Assembly (NCBI RefSeq): GCF_024600715.1
Contig: NZ_CP102332.1
Location: 5,208,001 to 5,272,000 of the forward strand
Reading direction: 5' to 3'
Source: Streptomyces changanensis
Lineage (GTDB): Bacteria > Actinomycetota > Actinomycetes > Streptomycetales > Streptomycetaceae
DNA length: 64,000 nt
Below the pieces are notes generated by a model, which ran no database searches, was not told where the DNA came from, and saw only the letters and a list, made by a program, of their open reading frames with translations. Positions 53,750-62,848 of the stretch are shown one piece after another (position 1 is the first letter of the stretch; each line of letters starts with the position of its first letter). The position numbers were made by a program, and so were the translations under genes.

Positions 53750-54820
53750 TCACACGTAGTTGAGGCCCGCCTGCCGCACCAGGGGGTCGTCGAGCATCGA
53801 CCACAGCGGTACCGCGTAGTTGCCGAACCCGTACCGGCCGCCGAAGTGCAGGCCCAGGACGCGGTGGTCGGCCAGGTCGAACACGGGCGAGCCGCTGTTG
53901 CCGCCCAGGGTCGAGCAGTCGTGCGTCAGCACGTTCCGCTCCGCCACCAGCTCGTTGGCCGTGCCCGGCTGGAGCCGCTTCACGTTGTAGACGTCCATGA
54001 AGATCCGCCGCATCGACTCCGGTTCGTTGCGCCGCCCGTCCCACGCCGGGTGGCCCACCACGTACACCGGGCGGCCCGGCAGGTCGGCGGGGGCGTCCGC
54101 CGCGACGGCCAGCGGCGCCGGCAGCGGCGCACCGCCCGGCCCCGGCTCCACCCGCAGCAGCGCCAGGTCGACGTCCTGGTGGACGCCCACGACGTCCGTC
54201 ACCGTGTACGCCGGTCCGCCGGCGCCCGGCAGCGCACCGTACTCCCGGGTCAGGTCCAGCGCCGCGCCCAGGCCCGGCCGGAACGTCCACGCGTCCCGCC
54301 GGTCGCCGGCCGCGGTGAACTCCAGGGCGACGTGCCGGTTGGTCATGACGACGTCGGGCCCGACGAAGAACGCCGTGCCCACCCAGTCGAGGCTGACGTG
54401 CCCGGAGACGTCGACCCGGCCCACGCGCGACAGCGACGTGCGGATGGCCGTCCGATGGCCGTTCAGCACCGCCCAGTCGCCCTCCTGCGGCGGGAAGTCC
54501 GCGCCCTGCACGAGGATCGCCGGACGGCCCTCCAGCAGGACGATCGCCTCCATGCCGAACGACTCGTCGTCGCCGATCTCGTCGTCCCGTCCCGTGGCGA
54601 GCTTCTCCAGCCCCCGCGCCCCCGCCTCCAGCACGCGCTCCCGCTCCCGCTCGGCGAACCGGGCGACGTGCTCGCCTGGCGCCTCGTCCGCCGTCGGCTC
54701 GTACGCCGACTCCGGCACCTCCTGCGCCAGTCGCCGCCGCACCCGTTCCGCCACGGCGCCCGGGTCGGCGAAGATCTGTCCCGGCCCGGCCGCGACCGGT
54801 GACCCGCTACGGCTGCCCAT
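53750..54820 (-). CDS. Trypsin-like serine peptidase
   Basis: 356 residues from ATG at 54820 (GAGGAG 6-7 nt upstream). The catalytic triad is complete: His163 (VMTNRHVALEF), Asp218 (HQDVDLALLRV), Ser309 (LGGNSGSPVF). It lacks a signal peptide and so works inside the cell. The N-terminal 140 residues precede the fold and include a helical, charged region (residues 20-80) and a beta segment (ESFGMEAIVLLEGRPAILVQ). It is the last gene of a five- or six-gene leftward cluster with NTPases, another trypsin, a hydrolase and a nuclease, which suggests activation by the NTPases rather than general proteolysis. Confidence 0.9.
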   Translation of the reverse strand: MGSRSGSPVAAGPGQIFADPGAVAERVRRRLAQEVPESAYEPTADEAPGEHVARFAERERERVLEAGARGLEKLATGRDDEIGDDESFGMEAIVLLEGRPAILVQGADFPPQEGDWAVLNGHRTAIRTSLSRVGRVDVSGHVSLDWVGTAFFVGPDVVMTNRHVALEFTAAGDRRDAWTFRPGLGAALDLTREYGALPGAGGPAYTVTDVVGVHQDVDLALLRVEPGPGGAPLPAPLAVAADAPADLPGRPVYVVGHPAWDGRRNEPESMRRIFMDVYNVKRLQPGTANELVAERNVLTHDCSTLGGNSGSPVFDLADHRVLGLHFGGRYGFGNYAVPLWSMLDDPLVRQAGLNYV

Positions 54821-54996
54821 GTCACTCTCCTCTCGTCTCCCGCCCCCTCCTCTCCGATCTGCGAACCCCTCCTCTCCGGGCTCCTCCTCTCGGGGCCCGT
54901 CCTCCTGGGTCCCCTCCCCCTGCCGCCCTCGCGGCTCGCTCCGTCTCCCGCCCGGGTTCCGTTTCTCCCCGCGGTCTCCTGCCGCGGTGCGCGGCC
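54821..54996. other. Pyrimidine/purine-asymmetric spacer between the two peptidase genes
   Basis: 176 bp. On the + strand it is a run of CTCCTCTC-type motifs (around 54826-54906), so the transcribed mRNA carries repeated GGAGAGG purine units, several of which could imitate ribosome sites. Not coding in any frame that has a start. Possibly a triplex-prone or translational-delay element. Confidence 0.5.
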
Positions 54997-56121
54997 TCAG
55001 CCCTGCTGGGCCGCGCCGATCTCGGCGTGCACCGTCGGGGCGTGTCCCGCGAGGTGGGCCATGACGGCCGTCATCTGCGTGCCGACGTTGACGAACGCGG
55101 TGTCCCGGCCCTGGAAGTGGACGTCCTCCACACGACGCGTCCCCCGGTGCAGTGCCACCACCAGCCAGTCGTCCGTCAGCACCGGGGAACCGGACGAACC
55201 GCCGCGCGTGTCCGTGAAGTAGCGCAGGTCCCGGTCGTCCGCGTCGAACACGAGGTTGTTGCGGAGCGCGACCCGCTTCGGCGCGCCGCCCGGGTGCTGG
55301 ATGATATTGACGGCCACGACCTCGCCCGCCGCGACCCGCAGCGTCCGCCCCGCGAGCCGCAGCAGGGGCCGCCCCGGGGCCTCCGCCAGCCGCAGCACCG
55401 CGTAGTCAAGCTCGGCGTCGGCGGCGACCAGCTCCCGTACGGCGATCTCCGCCGTCTCCGTGTCCTCGCTCTCGTAGTCGAACCTCGCCCGGGTGTGGCG
55501 CGCCTGCGCCAGCAGGTCGTCGGGGCCGGCCACGACGCGGGCGCCGCCCGTCGCCGACCGGGCGTTGACGACATGGTGGTTGGTGACCATCAGGTCCGGC
55601 GCGACCAGCCAGCCCGTGCCCGCGTGGGGGAAGCCGTTCGGCTGGAGCGGCCGGCCCCCCTCGTACGGCGGTACCTTGAGCCGGGCCACCGCCGCGCCCG
55701 CCGCGTCGCCACCGCGCAGGAACCCGAACGGCACGGTGTCGTCCCGGTGGACGATCTCCTCCTTGATCTCCGGCACGGGTCGGCCCGCCAGGACGTCCGG
55801 CTCGCCGTTCGCCCCGCGCGCCACGTCGTCCAGGGCCCGTTGGAACACGGCGACCGGCGCCGCCGCCGTGCTCTGCGCGACCGCGTTGCGCAGCCACGTC
55901 TCCAGCGGCACCGAACCGTCCACGAGCCGCTCGACGCGGTTCATCTCCGCCAGGTCGGACTGGACCTGGAGCCCCGGCGCGGCCAGCAGCGGCAGGGTGC
56001 TCCGGTAGCGGGGCATGATCCCCTGGAAGAGCAGGGGCCGCACCGATGGGTCGGCGAGCCCGGCGTCCACGGCCGCGTCCCGCAGGGCGAGCAGCTCTTC
56101 CGGTGACAGGTAAGCGGTCAC
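54997..56121 (-). CDS. Trypsin-like peptidase with EAD-like N-terminal domain
   Basis: 374 residues from GTG at 56121, overlapping the NTPase stop in GTGA. Residues 1-85 form an all-helical unit (LSPEELLALRDAAVDAGL, LFQGIMPRYRS, LETWLRNAVAQS) like the effector-associated domains (EAD1) described for NTPase-linked conflict systems, which act as death-like adaptors. The protease fold follows: His183 (VTNHHVVNA), Asp239 (ELDYAVLRL), Ser310 (RGGSSGSPVL). No signal peptide. By the known logic of such proteins it should be recruited by a matching adaptor on an NTPase and then cleave host proteins. The adaptor assignment is by pattern, not by search. Confidence 0.8.
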   Translation of the reverse strand: MTAYLSPEELLALRDAAVDAGLADPSVRPLLFQGIMPRYRSTLPLLAAPGLQVQSDLAEMNRVERLVDGSVPLETWLRNAVAQSTAAAPVAVFQRALDDVARGANGEPDVLAGRPVPEIKEEIVHRDDTVPFGFLRGGDAAGAAVARLKVPPYEGGRPLQPNGFPHAGTGWLVAPDLMVTNHHVVNARSATGGARVVAGPDDLLAQARHTRARFDYESEDTETAEIAVRELVAADAELDYAVLRLAEAPGRPLLRLAGRTLRVAAGEVVAVNIIQHPGGAPKRVALRNNLVFDADDRDLRYFTDTRGGSSGSPVLTDDWLVVALHRGTRRVEDVHFQGRDTAFVNVGTQMTAVMAHLAGHAPTVHAEIGAAQQG

Positions 56122-59100
56122 GCTCCTCCACCTCCCTCGGCCCCGACCCGCAGGGCGGCGGCGACAGCGGCCGCGATCTCGCCGCCCTCGTCGCGCAGCA
56201 CCAGCAGCCGCCGTGCCAGTTCGTCCAGCGCGCCGCGCTCCCGTACGAGCCGGAGGATGCCGGTGACGTCCATCGGCGACGGCGACGGCGACGCCGGTGG
56301 GGGTGGCGGTGGCGGCGGCGGACCACCGGAGGCCGTACCCGCGGTGGGGGTGGACGGGGGCGCGGACGCGCGCGCCGGGCCCGTGGCCCGGGGGGCTTGC
56401 GGCGCGCCCGCCGCCGTCCGCAGCACCCCCATCAGCGCGGGCAGCAGCCCCGGGTCGCGCCGGACCGCGCGCCGCAGCCCCTCACCGAGCACCCGCACCA
56501 CCTCGTCGCCCTCCGGCAGCCCCACCAGCTCCAGGGCGTGGTGCAGGGCCCGCTCGTCCAGCGCGTACACCTGGGACGCCGCCTCCCGCACGAGCGTCGG
56601 CTGGTGGGCCAGCACCTCGTCCGGCACCTGGCGCAGCCGCCGCGCCAGCCGCGCGTCCGCGTCCCGGTCCGGCAGGTCCGCCGCGTCGGCGAGCCGGGCC
56701 CGGGCGAGCAGGGTGCCCACGGCCTCCAGGTCGTGGCCGAGCCCGATCGCCACGTCCTCCGCGAGCCGCAGCTCCCGGTCGGCGCTGTCGATGTCGCCGT
56801 CCCGCTCGGCGAGCCGCGCCGACAGCAGCAGCAGCTCCAGTTCCCGCTCCGGGCAGCCCGCCCCGTGCGCCGCGTCGGCCGCGTCGGACGCCGCCCGCCG
56901 CGCCTCGGCACGCCGCCCCGCCGCGCCCAGGGCTTCGGCGAGCAACGGGTGCAGGGCGCTGCACGGCGTCCACGGGCGGCGCTCGGCCAGCCGCGCCAGC
57001 GCCGCGTCGGTGAACCCCTGCGACAGCAGGTCCCCCACCTCGCGGGCGGCGATCCGCTCCCAGTCCTCCTGGTCCGCCTCGGCCATCACCAGCTCCGACG
57101 CCCCACCGCGGTCCCGGTGCGCCCCGAGCAGCGCCGCCGCGCGCGGACCCAGCTCGTCCTGCGCCCCCTCCAACAGCCGCTCGACGCCCGGGAGCCACCG
57201 CTCCTCCACGGTGCGCGGGTCCTCGTCGAGCCGTAGCCGGTGGTAGATCTCCTCGGCCCGCGCCTCCAGCCCCTCCCGCCCGGCGTAGTGGGCCACGGCC
57301 CGCCGCTCCACGTCCCGCGCGACGGACGCCGGGTCGCCCGCGGCCAGCCGCAGCATGATCGCCCGTACGTCCGACCGCACCCGCAGCGCCGCCGGGCCCG
57401 CCGGCTCCACCAGGTCCAGGCGGGACAGGGCCGCGAACAGGCGCCGCGCCTCCTGCGGTCCGGCGACCTCGACCCCGCACGGCCCGGCCAGCACCTCCTG
57501 GACGACCTCCGGCGTGACGAGCCGCAGCACGAGCGCCCCGCGGGCCAGGCGCCGTACGTCGGCGTCGGGGACGTGCTGGAGGACCCGCTCGTACAGGACG
57601 CCCTGCACCAGCAGTCGGTCGACGCGGCGGAAGAAGTCCCGCCGCCGCGCCGGCAGGCTGCCGACCAACTCCCGCGCGCCCGCGGCGTCGCCACCCGCCA
57701 GCGCGGCGGCCCGCGCCGCGAGCCGCAGGCTGAGCGGGTGCCCGCCCACCCGCTCGGCGAGGACCCGCGCCAGCTCCGGGTCGCGGACCCCGCACGCCAG
57801 GAGCAGGTCCACGGACGCCGCCGGGTCGAGGTCGCCCAGCTCGATCTCCCGCGGCCGCGCCCCGGCGGCCGGGTGCGGCACGGGCGCCCGGCCCGAGACG
57901 ACGGCCCGCACCCGCGGGTAGGCCCCGTACAGCGCGAGGAACACCGCCCACATCCGGCCCAGCGCCGGCGACCCCCGGTACTGGGCCTCCTCGAAGGACT
58001 CGATGACCAGCACGAACGGCGGGTCGCCGGGCGCCACCGCCCGCCGCAGCACCTCCCCGACGCGGCGGGACAGCCCGCTCTCCCGCTCGCTCGCCGTCAC
58101 CATGAACTGCTGCGACGAGCGGCGGCCCGCCCCGGCCCGGGTGGCCGCCAGCCGGTTCAGCTCGACGACCCGCTCCTCGTCCACCCGCTGCCCGCGCGCC
58201 GCCTCCTGGCACTCGTCGGCGATCGCGTCCAGGGCCGCCCGGTGCGCCGGGTACTGCACGCCGAGCTGGCGGGCCATCTCCCCGACCAGCGTCACCGGCT
58301 CGTGCACCGACAGCGTCGGCCGCTCGAAGTCCACGTACGCGAACGGGAAGGAAAACTTTTGCACCCCGCCGCCCGCGCCGCCCTCGGCCGCCCCACCGCG
58401 CAGGCCGTCCATCAGGAACCGGGCGAGCAGCGTGCTCTTGCCGGTGCCGCCCGGCCCGTGCACCACCAGCGGCGGCGGTACGGACGGCTCGCCGCCCGGC
58501 CCGCCGATGGGCTCGTGCACGTACCGGCGCAGCTCCTCCAGCTCCGCCGTCCGTCCGACGAACGGCACGCCCGCCAGGCGCTCCAGAGGCTGGAGGAGCC
58601 GGGCGAGCTCCAGTTCCCGCCGGATGACGTGCGGATCCGGCAGCCCCGTGACGCCCGGCACGAGCGACAGCCACAGCACGGCCTGGAGGACGTCGGCGAG
58701 TTCGTCCGGCCCCACCCCGGCCGTGCGCGGCGCCCGCCCGCGCAGCACGTCCCGGCAGACCGCCTCGGGCCCGGGCTCCCCGGACGCGGCGTCGGCGGCG
58801 TCGAGGTTCTCCTCCAGCACGCGCAGCGCCTCGGCGGGCCCGGCGAGCGAGCGCAGCGCCTCCTCCCTCACCTGCGGCTTCAGCGACCACTCGGGGCGGT
58901 CGGCCACGCCGGTCGCGGTGCAGTCCGCGGTCAGTTCCGTCAGGGCCCGCCCGGTCGGTTCGCGCTCGTCCGGCAGCCGCAGCCGCCTCGGGTCGAACGA
59001 GGTGAGCAGGCAGGCCGCCCGGCGGTAGCCGAGCCGGGCGTCCGGCACGGCGTCCGGGGAGCCGGTCGCGGGGCGCAGCTCCTCCCGCAGCCGCGAGCGG

Positions 59101-59345
59101 AACAGCTCGCTCAGCGCGGCGGCGGCACCGGGGTCCGGACGCGGGCCGGCGGCCGTACGGGGACCGGCGGACGCCGAACCGGTGGCGGGACGGTGGCCGG
59201 CGGCCTCGGGGTCGGGGTCCGGTCGGAGTCCGGTGGGCCCGGGGCCCGCTGGTGCCGGCCCGGAGCCGTTGTGGCCCGGGGCCCACGGGCCGGCGGCGCC
59301 GGTGGACACCGACCGGCCGGAGCCGTCAGAGGGACCGGCAGACAC
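56118..59345 (-). CDS. STAND-like NTPase with helical repeats
   Basis: About 1075 residues from GTG at 59345 (GGAGGGAG 6 nt upstream), overlapping the preceding gene by 20 nt. An N-terminal region of about 260 residues is unassigned. Then FVGRTAELEELRRYV introduces an ATPase of AAA_16/STAND type: Walker A GPGGTGKSTLL (near 295), Walker B-like FVLVIESFEEAQ (Glu in place of Asp, near 450), and an arginine-rich sensor region. Residues about 600-1000 are TPR-like helical repeats (AERRPWTPCSALHPLLAEAL, AGRRAEARRAA). A Pro run links to a 50-residue helical tail (DVTGILRLVRERGALDELAR). Such proteins assemble on sensing a signal and switch on effectors. This one is probably the sensor and switch of the cluster. 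Confidence 0.8.
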   Translation of the reverse strand: MSAGPSDGSGRSVSTGAAGPWAPGHNGSGPAPAGPGPTGLRPDPDPEAAGHRPATGSASAGPRTAAGPRPDPGAAAALSELFRSRLREELRPATGSPDAVPDARLGYRRAACLLTSFDPRRLRLPDEREPTGRALTELTADCTATGVADRPEWSLKPQVREEALRSLAGPAEALRVLEENLDAADAASGEPGPEAVCRDVLRGRAPRTAGVGPDELADVLQAVLWLSLVPGVTGLPDPHVIRRELELARLLQPLERLAGVPFVGRTAELEELRRYVHEPIGGPGGEPSVPPPLVVHGPGGTGKSTLLARFLMDGLRGGAAEGGAGGGVQKFSFPFAYVDFERPTLSVHEPVTLVGEMARQLGVQYPAHRAALDAIADECQEAARGQRVDEERVVELNRLAATRAGAGRRSSQQFMVTASERESGLSRRVGEVLRRAVAPGDPPFVLVIESFEEAQYRGSPALGRMWAVFLALYGAYPRVRAVVSGRAPVPHPAAGARPREIELGDLDPAASVDLLLACGVRDPELARVLAERVGGHPLSLRLAARAAALAGGDAAGARELVGSLPARRRDFFRRVDRLLVQGVLYERVLQHVPDADVRRLARGALVLRLVTPEVVQEVLAGPCGVEVAGPQEARRLFAALSRLDLVEPAGPAALRVRSDVRAIMLRLAAGDPASVARDVERRAVAHYAGREGLEARAEEIYHRLRLDEDPRTVEERWLPGVERLLEGAQDELGPRAAALLGAHRDRGGASELVMAEADQEDWERIAAREVGDLLSQGFTDAALARLAERRPWTPCSALHPLLAEALGAAGRRAEARRAASDAADAAHGAGCPERELELLLLSARLAERDGDIDSADRELRLAEDVAIGLGHDLEAVGTLLARARLADAADLPDRDADARLARRLRQVPDEVLAHQPTLVREAASQVYALDERALHHALELVGLPEGDEVVRVLGEGLRRAVRRDPGLLPALMGVLRTAAGAPQAPRATGPARASAPPSTPTAGTASGGPPPPPPPPPASPSPSPMDVTGILRLVRERGALDELARRLLVLRDEGGEIAAAVAAALRVGAEGGGGA

Positions 59346-60453
59346 GGACCGCTCCCTCCACCGCGGTACCGAGCCGGCGCATGTAGCTCTCGCCCGCCCC
59401 GCCGGCCGCCGCCGCGAGGACCTCCTCCACGGCGACGTCGACCAGCGCGGCCAGGGCGGCGTCCCGCTCCCCGGCGGCGAGGGCGGCCAGCGAGGGCGGC
59501 GGCTGCTCGCGCAGGTACCGGTCGAAGAAGGCCCGCACGTCGACCGGTCCGGCGGGCCGGGCCCGGTCCCAGCACAGGCTGTGCCGCAGGTCGTGCGGGA
59601 GCTGGCGCATGGCGGGGCCGTAGCCGAGGAGGACCAGGCGGGGCGCCTGTTCGCGCCGTACCGGCTCGTGCTCGTAGATGGCGAGGGCGAGCTGCCCGAT
59701 GAGGTCCCACACGTCGGAGCCCGGATCGAGCCGGTCGCAGTCGTCCAGCACGAACCAGAACAGGTCCTCCGCGCCGGTCGCCTGGCACACCACCCAGTGC
59801 ACCGCCTCGTCGAGCGCGGGCAGCAGGTCGTCGAGCCCGGTCGGGACGGGCGGCGCGACCCCGGCGCGCGGGTCGGCGACGAACGCGGCGAGGCGCCGCA
59901 CCACCTTGGTGGCGGTCGTCGTCGGCTCCAGCATGATGCGGGCCGGGCGGAAACCGCGGTGCTGCGCGAGGTGCCGGATGAGGGAGTACGTGTACGAGCG
60001 GCCGCTGTCGGGCTCGCCGTCGACGAGGAGCACCGACTTGTGGGCGTCCGCGACGAACGCCCGCAGCGTCTCCCGCAGGTCGTCGCGGTCGAGGAACACC
60101 TCGCTGCCACCGCGCAGCACGCAGGTGCGGAAGACGTCCTGCGCGTCGTGCGCGGCGGCGTCCCGTTCCAGCTGCGCGAGGAACCCCTCGGCCACCGTCA
60201 CGTCCGGCAGGTTGCGCAGCCGGTCGTCGAGGACCAGTGCCCGCAGGAGCCGCACCTGCCCGGCGATCGACCTGCGCGAGGCGTACACCAGGGCGCGGGC
60301 GTTGTGCGAACTGACGGAGGTGAGGGGCAGGTCCGCGACGAAGTCGGCCGGGAAACCGGCCCGGCGGAGCTGCGCGTGCGGGTCGGTCGAGTCGAGGAGG
60401 TACTCACGCGCCCACTCGGTGACCTCGTCCCACTCGGGGGTCTCCAACGGCAT
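59326..60453 (-). CDS. P-loop protein with helical N-terminus and Lys-to-Arg Walker A (iSTAND-like)
   Basis: 375 residues from ATG at 60453 (AGGTG 5 nt upstream). Residues 1-100 are helical (EVTEWAREYLLDSTDPHAQL, FPADFVADLPLTSVSSHNAR, QVRLLRALVLDDRLRNLP), compatible with an EAD-like adaptor. A P-loop follows, GEPDSGRSYTYSLI at 146-159, in which the invariant Lys is Arg, and a Walker B FWFVLDDCDRL near 232-242. It therefore may bind but not hydrolyse nucleotide, or act as a scaffold, as proposed for iSTAND modules of conflict systems. Its gene overlaps the STAND NTPase gene by 20 nt. Together they look like the regulatory core. Confidence 0.7.
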   Translation of the reverse strand: MPLETPEWDEVTEWAREYLLDSTDPHAQLRRAGFPADFVADLPLTSVSSHNARALVYASRRSIAGQVRLLRALVLDDRLRNLPDVTVAEGFLAQLERDAAAHDAQDVFRTCVLRGGSEVFLDRDDLRETLRAFVADAHKSVLLVDGEPDSGRSYTYSLIRHLAQHRGFRPARIMLEPTTTATKVVRRLAAFVADPRAGVAPPVPTGLDDLLPALDEAVHWVVCQATGAEDLFWFVLDDCDRLDPGSDVWDLIGQLALAIYEHEPVRREQAPRLVLLGYGPAMRQLPHDLRHSLCWDRARPAGPVDVRAFFDRYLREQPPPSLAALAAGERDAALAALVDVAVEEVLAAAAGGAGESYMRRLGTAVEGAVRVCRSL

Positions 60454-60548
60454 TCAGCACCTGCCACATCTCGCCGCCCGCCGGTCGCCCTCCCGTCCGC
60501 CACGCCTCCCTCCGGCCCCCTTCCGCCATGGTCACACCGGGGTGGGGG

Positions 60549-61631
60549 TCATGCAATTCGGTCGAGGACCCGGCGGATCGGCTCCCGCACCAGCGGGTCG
60601 GCGAGGTACTCGCACACGCCGTGGTGGTTCTCGCTGCCGTTGACGACCAGCAGGTCGGTGACCCGGCCGGGCGGTCCGTACTCGGGCCGCAGTGTGTGGT
60701 CCAGCGCCACGAGGTCGCGGGCGTCGGAGGCGTTCAGCCACAGCCGCGTGCCCGGTGGCACGGCGGGCGGCACCGCCAGCAGGTCCTGCACCTCACGGAT
60801 CGCGAGGGGCGAGCCGAGCGTCACGAACAGGTCGACGGGGATGTCCCGCGACGCCAGCACCTCGTACGCCACGATGCTGCCCAGGCTGTGGCCGACCACC
60901 ACGAGCGGGCCGCCGCCGTCCCGGTCGCGGGCGTCGGCGGCGGCGGCCAGCGCGTCCGCCACGACCTGCCGCACCGCCGGCCCCACGCCGCCGAAGAAGT
61001 ACGTGTACACGTCCTCGAAGGAGTGCCGGACCAGCTGCCGGAACAGTGCCGTGCGGGCGGGCCGGGGGAGCGGCAGGGCCCGCGGCAGGGGCTCGGCGCC
61101 CCGTCCGGGGCGCGGTTCCTCGGCGAGGGCGAGCGCCTCCGCGAGGTACGTCATGCCGTGCAGCCACGCGCCGAGCGGCGCCCCACCGGCGGCGCCGGCC
61201 GGCGCGGCACCGGAGCCGGTGCCGGTGCCCGGGCCGGCGGACCTGGTGCGGGCCGTCCGCGCGGCGGCCGCGGCGGCGGTGCGGGCCGCGAAGTGGGCCG
61301 GGTCCTCCAGGGCCGGCCGCGCCGGCACCTCCGCGCCCGGCCCTCCCGCCGCACCACTCGACTCCGCTCCGTCCTCCGCTTCGGAGCCCGGCCCTGCTTC
61401 CGCTTCTGCTTCCGCTTCCGCCTCGGCTTCGGCGACCGCTCCGGGCCGTCCCTCCAGCGGGTCGGACGCGGTGTCGGGGAGGGTGGCGGGCCGCAGTACC
61501 GGAGCCCAGTAGGCCAGGTGCGACACGTTCCCCGCGTCGCGCCCGAACAGCGCCCGGTCCCACTGCGCCCTGAGCAGTTCGGCACGCGGCTTGGGGCCGC
61601 TGCCGTGGACGTACACGATCCGGGGTCGCAT
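60549..61631 (-). CDS. Alpha/beta hydrolase (lipase/esterase-like) in the conflict cluster
   Basis: 360 residues from ATG at 61631 (GGGAGG 5 nt upstream). Signature: VYVHGSGPKP (oxyanion), VVGHSLGSIVAYEVL (Ser249), NASDARDLVALD (acid near 303-306) and NHHGVCEYL (His 336 or 337). Residues 55-160 form a low-complexity insert (AEAEAEAEAEAEAG) within the fold. There is no signal peptide, so it should act on cytoplasmic or membrane lipids or esters. Lipases are known effectors of bacterial suicide systems, and its operon position supports that role here. A normal enzyme function remains possible. Confidence 0.85.
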   Translation of the reverse strand: MRPRIVYVHGSGPKPRAELLRAQWDRALFGRDAGNVSHLAYWAPVLRPATLPDTASDPLEGRPGAVAEAEAEAEAEAEAGPGSEAEDGAESSGAAGGPGAEVPARPALEDPAHFAARTAAAAAARTARTRSAGPGTGTGSGAAPAGAAGGAPLGAWLHGMTYLAEALALAEEPRPGRGAEPLPRALPLPRPARTALFRQLVRHSFEDVYTYFFGGVGPAVRQVVADALAAAADARDRDGGGPLVVVGHSLGSIVAYEVLASRDIPVDLFVTLGSPLAIREVQDLLAVPPAVPPGTRLWLNASDARDLVALDHTLRPEYGPPGRVTDLLVVNGSENHHGVCEYLADPLVREPIRRVLDRIA

Positions 61632-61646
61632 CGGGCCTCCCGCGCC

Positions 61647-62579
61647 TCAGATGTCCATCACGGTCTCGTCGGGTGCCTCCAGGCGCCGCCACCGCGCCTC
61701 CGGGGAGCGCGCCGCCGGCATCAGGTCGGCGCCCGGCAGGGACCCGAGATCGAGGCCGGTGAGCACCGCCACGTCGGCGACCGGCACCTGGTACGTCCGG
61801 AAGGCGCCCAGCGGCGGCGGGGCGCCCGGCACGGCCCCGGCCAGCGCCCGGTCGGCGTCCCGCGTCAGGTCGGGGCTCTGGTCCAGGACGTACGCCGTCG
61901 CCGCCAGCCGCCCCTCGTGGACGAACACGGCGACCTTCCAGAAGCGCAGCGGGACCTGTACGCCCCGGTAGGGCGGGTCCGCGTCGTGCAGGACCGGACC
62001 GGTCAGCACGGTGAGCTTGCGGTCGTGCCGCGCGGCGTGGTCGAGGAGGTGGTTCTCCAGCCCCTGCCAGACCTGCTTGCCCTGGTTGAACACGTCGGCC
62101 TGGGGCGCCGCGTTCGTGTAGTGGAACGTGTCGGCGTCGGCGCGGTGGGCCACGGCGACGGCGCCCCACACCGGGTCCAGGCGACGCACGAGGTGGCCCC
62201 GGTCCAGGGAGTTGTTCCGGTACACCTCGGGGCCGGCCTGCCAGTCCTCGGCGACGCGCGGGTCGTACCGCCACACGTCGTCGCGCGGCACGTCCTCCAC
62301 CAGCCGCGCGCCGTCGACGCACACGGCGGTGGCCGCCGCGAGCCGCCGGTCCGGCCGCAGCACCACGCTGAAGTGCGTGTACGGCAGGACGACCGTCTCC
62401 ACACCGGCCGCGGCGAGGCGCGGCAGCGGGACCACGGGGCCCAGGAACGCCTCGTCGTACCCCGTGCGGTCGGCGAGCGCCCCGACCCGGCCCTCCGGCG
62501 CGGCCCCGCCCTCCGGCCCGCCGTGGCCCTCCTGCCCGCCGTGGCCCTCCGGGCCGTCCCGATCATCGGATGGGATCAT
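61647..62579 (-). CDS. DNA/RNA non-specific endonuclease (NUC family)
   Basis: 310 residues; ATG at 62579 is the best start, though its ribosome site is weak, and an in-frame ATG at 62630 is possible. After a Gly/Glu-rich repeat (GPEGHGGQEGHGGPEGG) is a NUC fold: the DRGH catalytic motif (His129 in NSLDRGHLVRR), the metal-binding Asn region TNAAPQADVFNQGKQVW, and the LTGPVLHD strand. Related enzymes (NucA, EndoG) cut DNA and RNA with Mg2+. Absence of a signal peptide means it would be lethal to the host unless controlled, which fits an effector gene next to NTPase adaptors. It is 15 nt upstream of the hydrolase gene. Confidence 0.85.
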   Translation of the reverse strand: MIPSDDRDGPEGHGGQEGHGGPEGGAAPEGRVGALADRTGYDEAFLGPVVPLPRLAAAGVETVVLPYTHFSVVLRPDRRLAAATAVCVDGARLVEDVPRDDVWRYDPRVAEDWQAGPEVYRNNSLDRGHLVRRLDPVWGAVAVAHRADADTFHYTNAAPQADVFNQGKQVWQGLENHLLDHAARHDRKLTVLTGPVLHDADPPYRGVQVPLRFWKVAVFVHEGRLAATAYVLDQSPDLTRDADRALAGAVPGAPPPLGAFRTYQVPVADVAVLTGLDLGSLPGADLMPAARSPEARWRRLEAPDETVMDI

Positions 62580-62848
62580 GATCTGACCAGTACCGCGCGG
62601 GGGCCCGCCCGCAACGGACCCGCCGCCCACGCCACCCCATCAGCGCACCCATGGGGCGGGTCGTGCCGGACAGGTCGGGCTCGCGGCGCCAGGTGCGCGC
62701 CCGCCGCGTCGAGCCGATCCGGCGGGCACCCCCTGGGCGGGCCGTTCAGGGGGATTTCCGGCCCGGCCGCCGCACCCGCGGTTCGCCCGGCCGCCGCGTA
62801 CGGAAGGGATGCGGACGACCACGCCCACCGCCCGCGCGAGGAGCCCCC

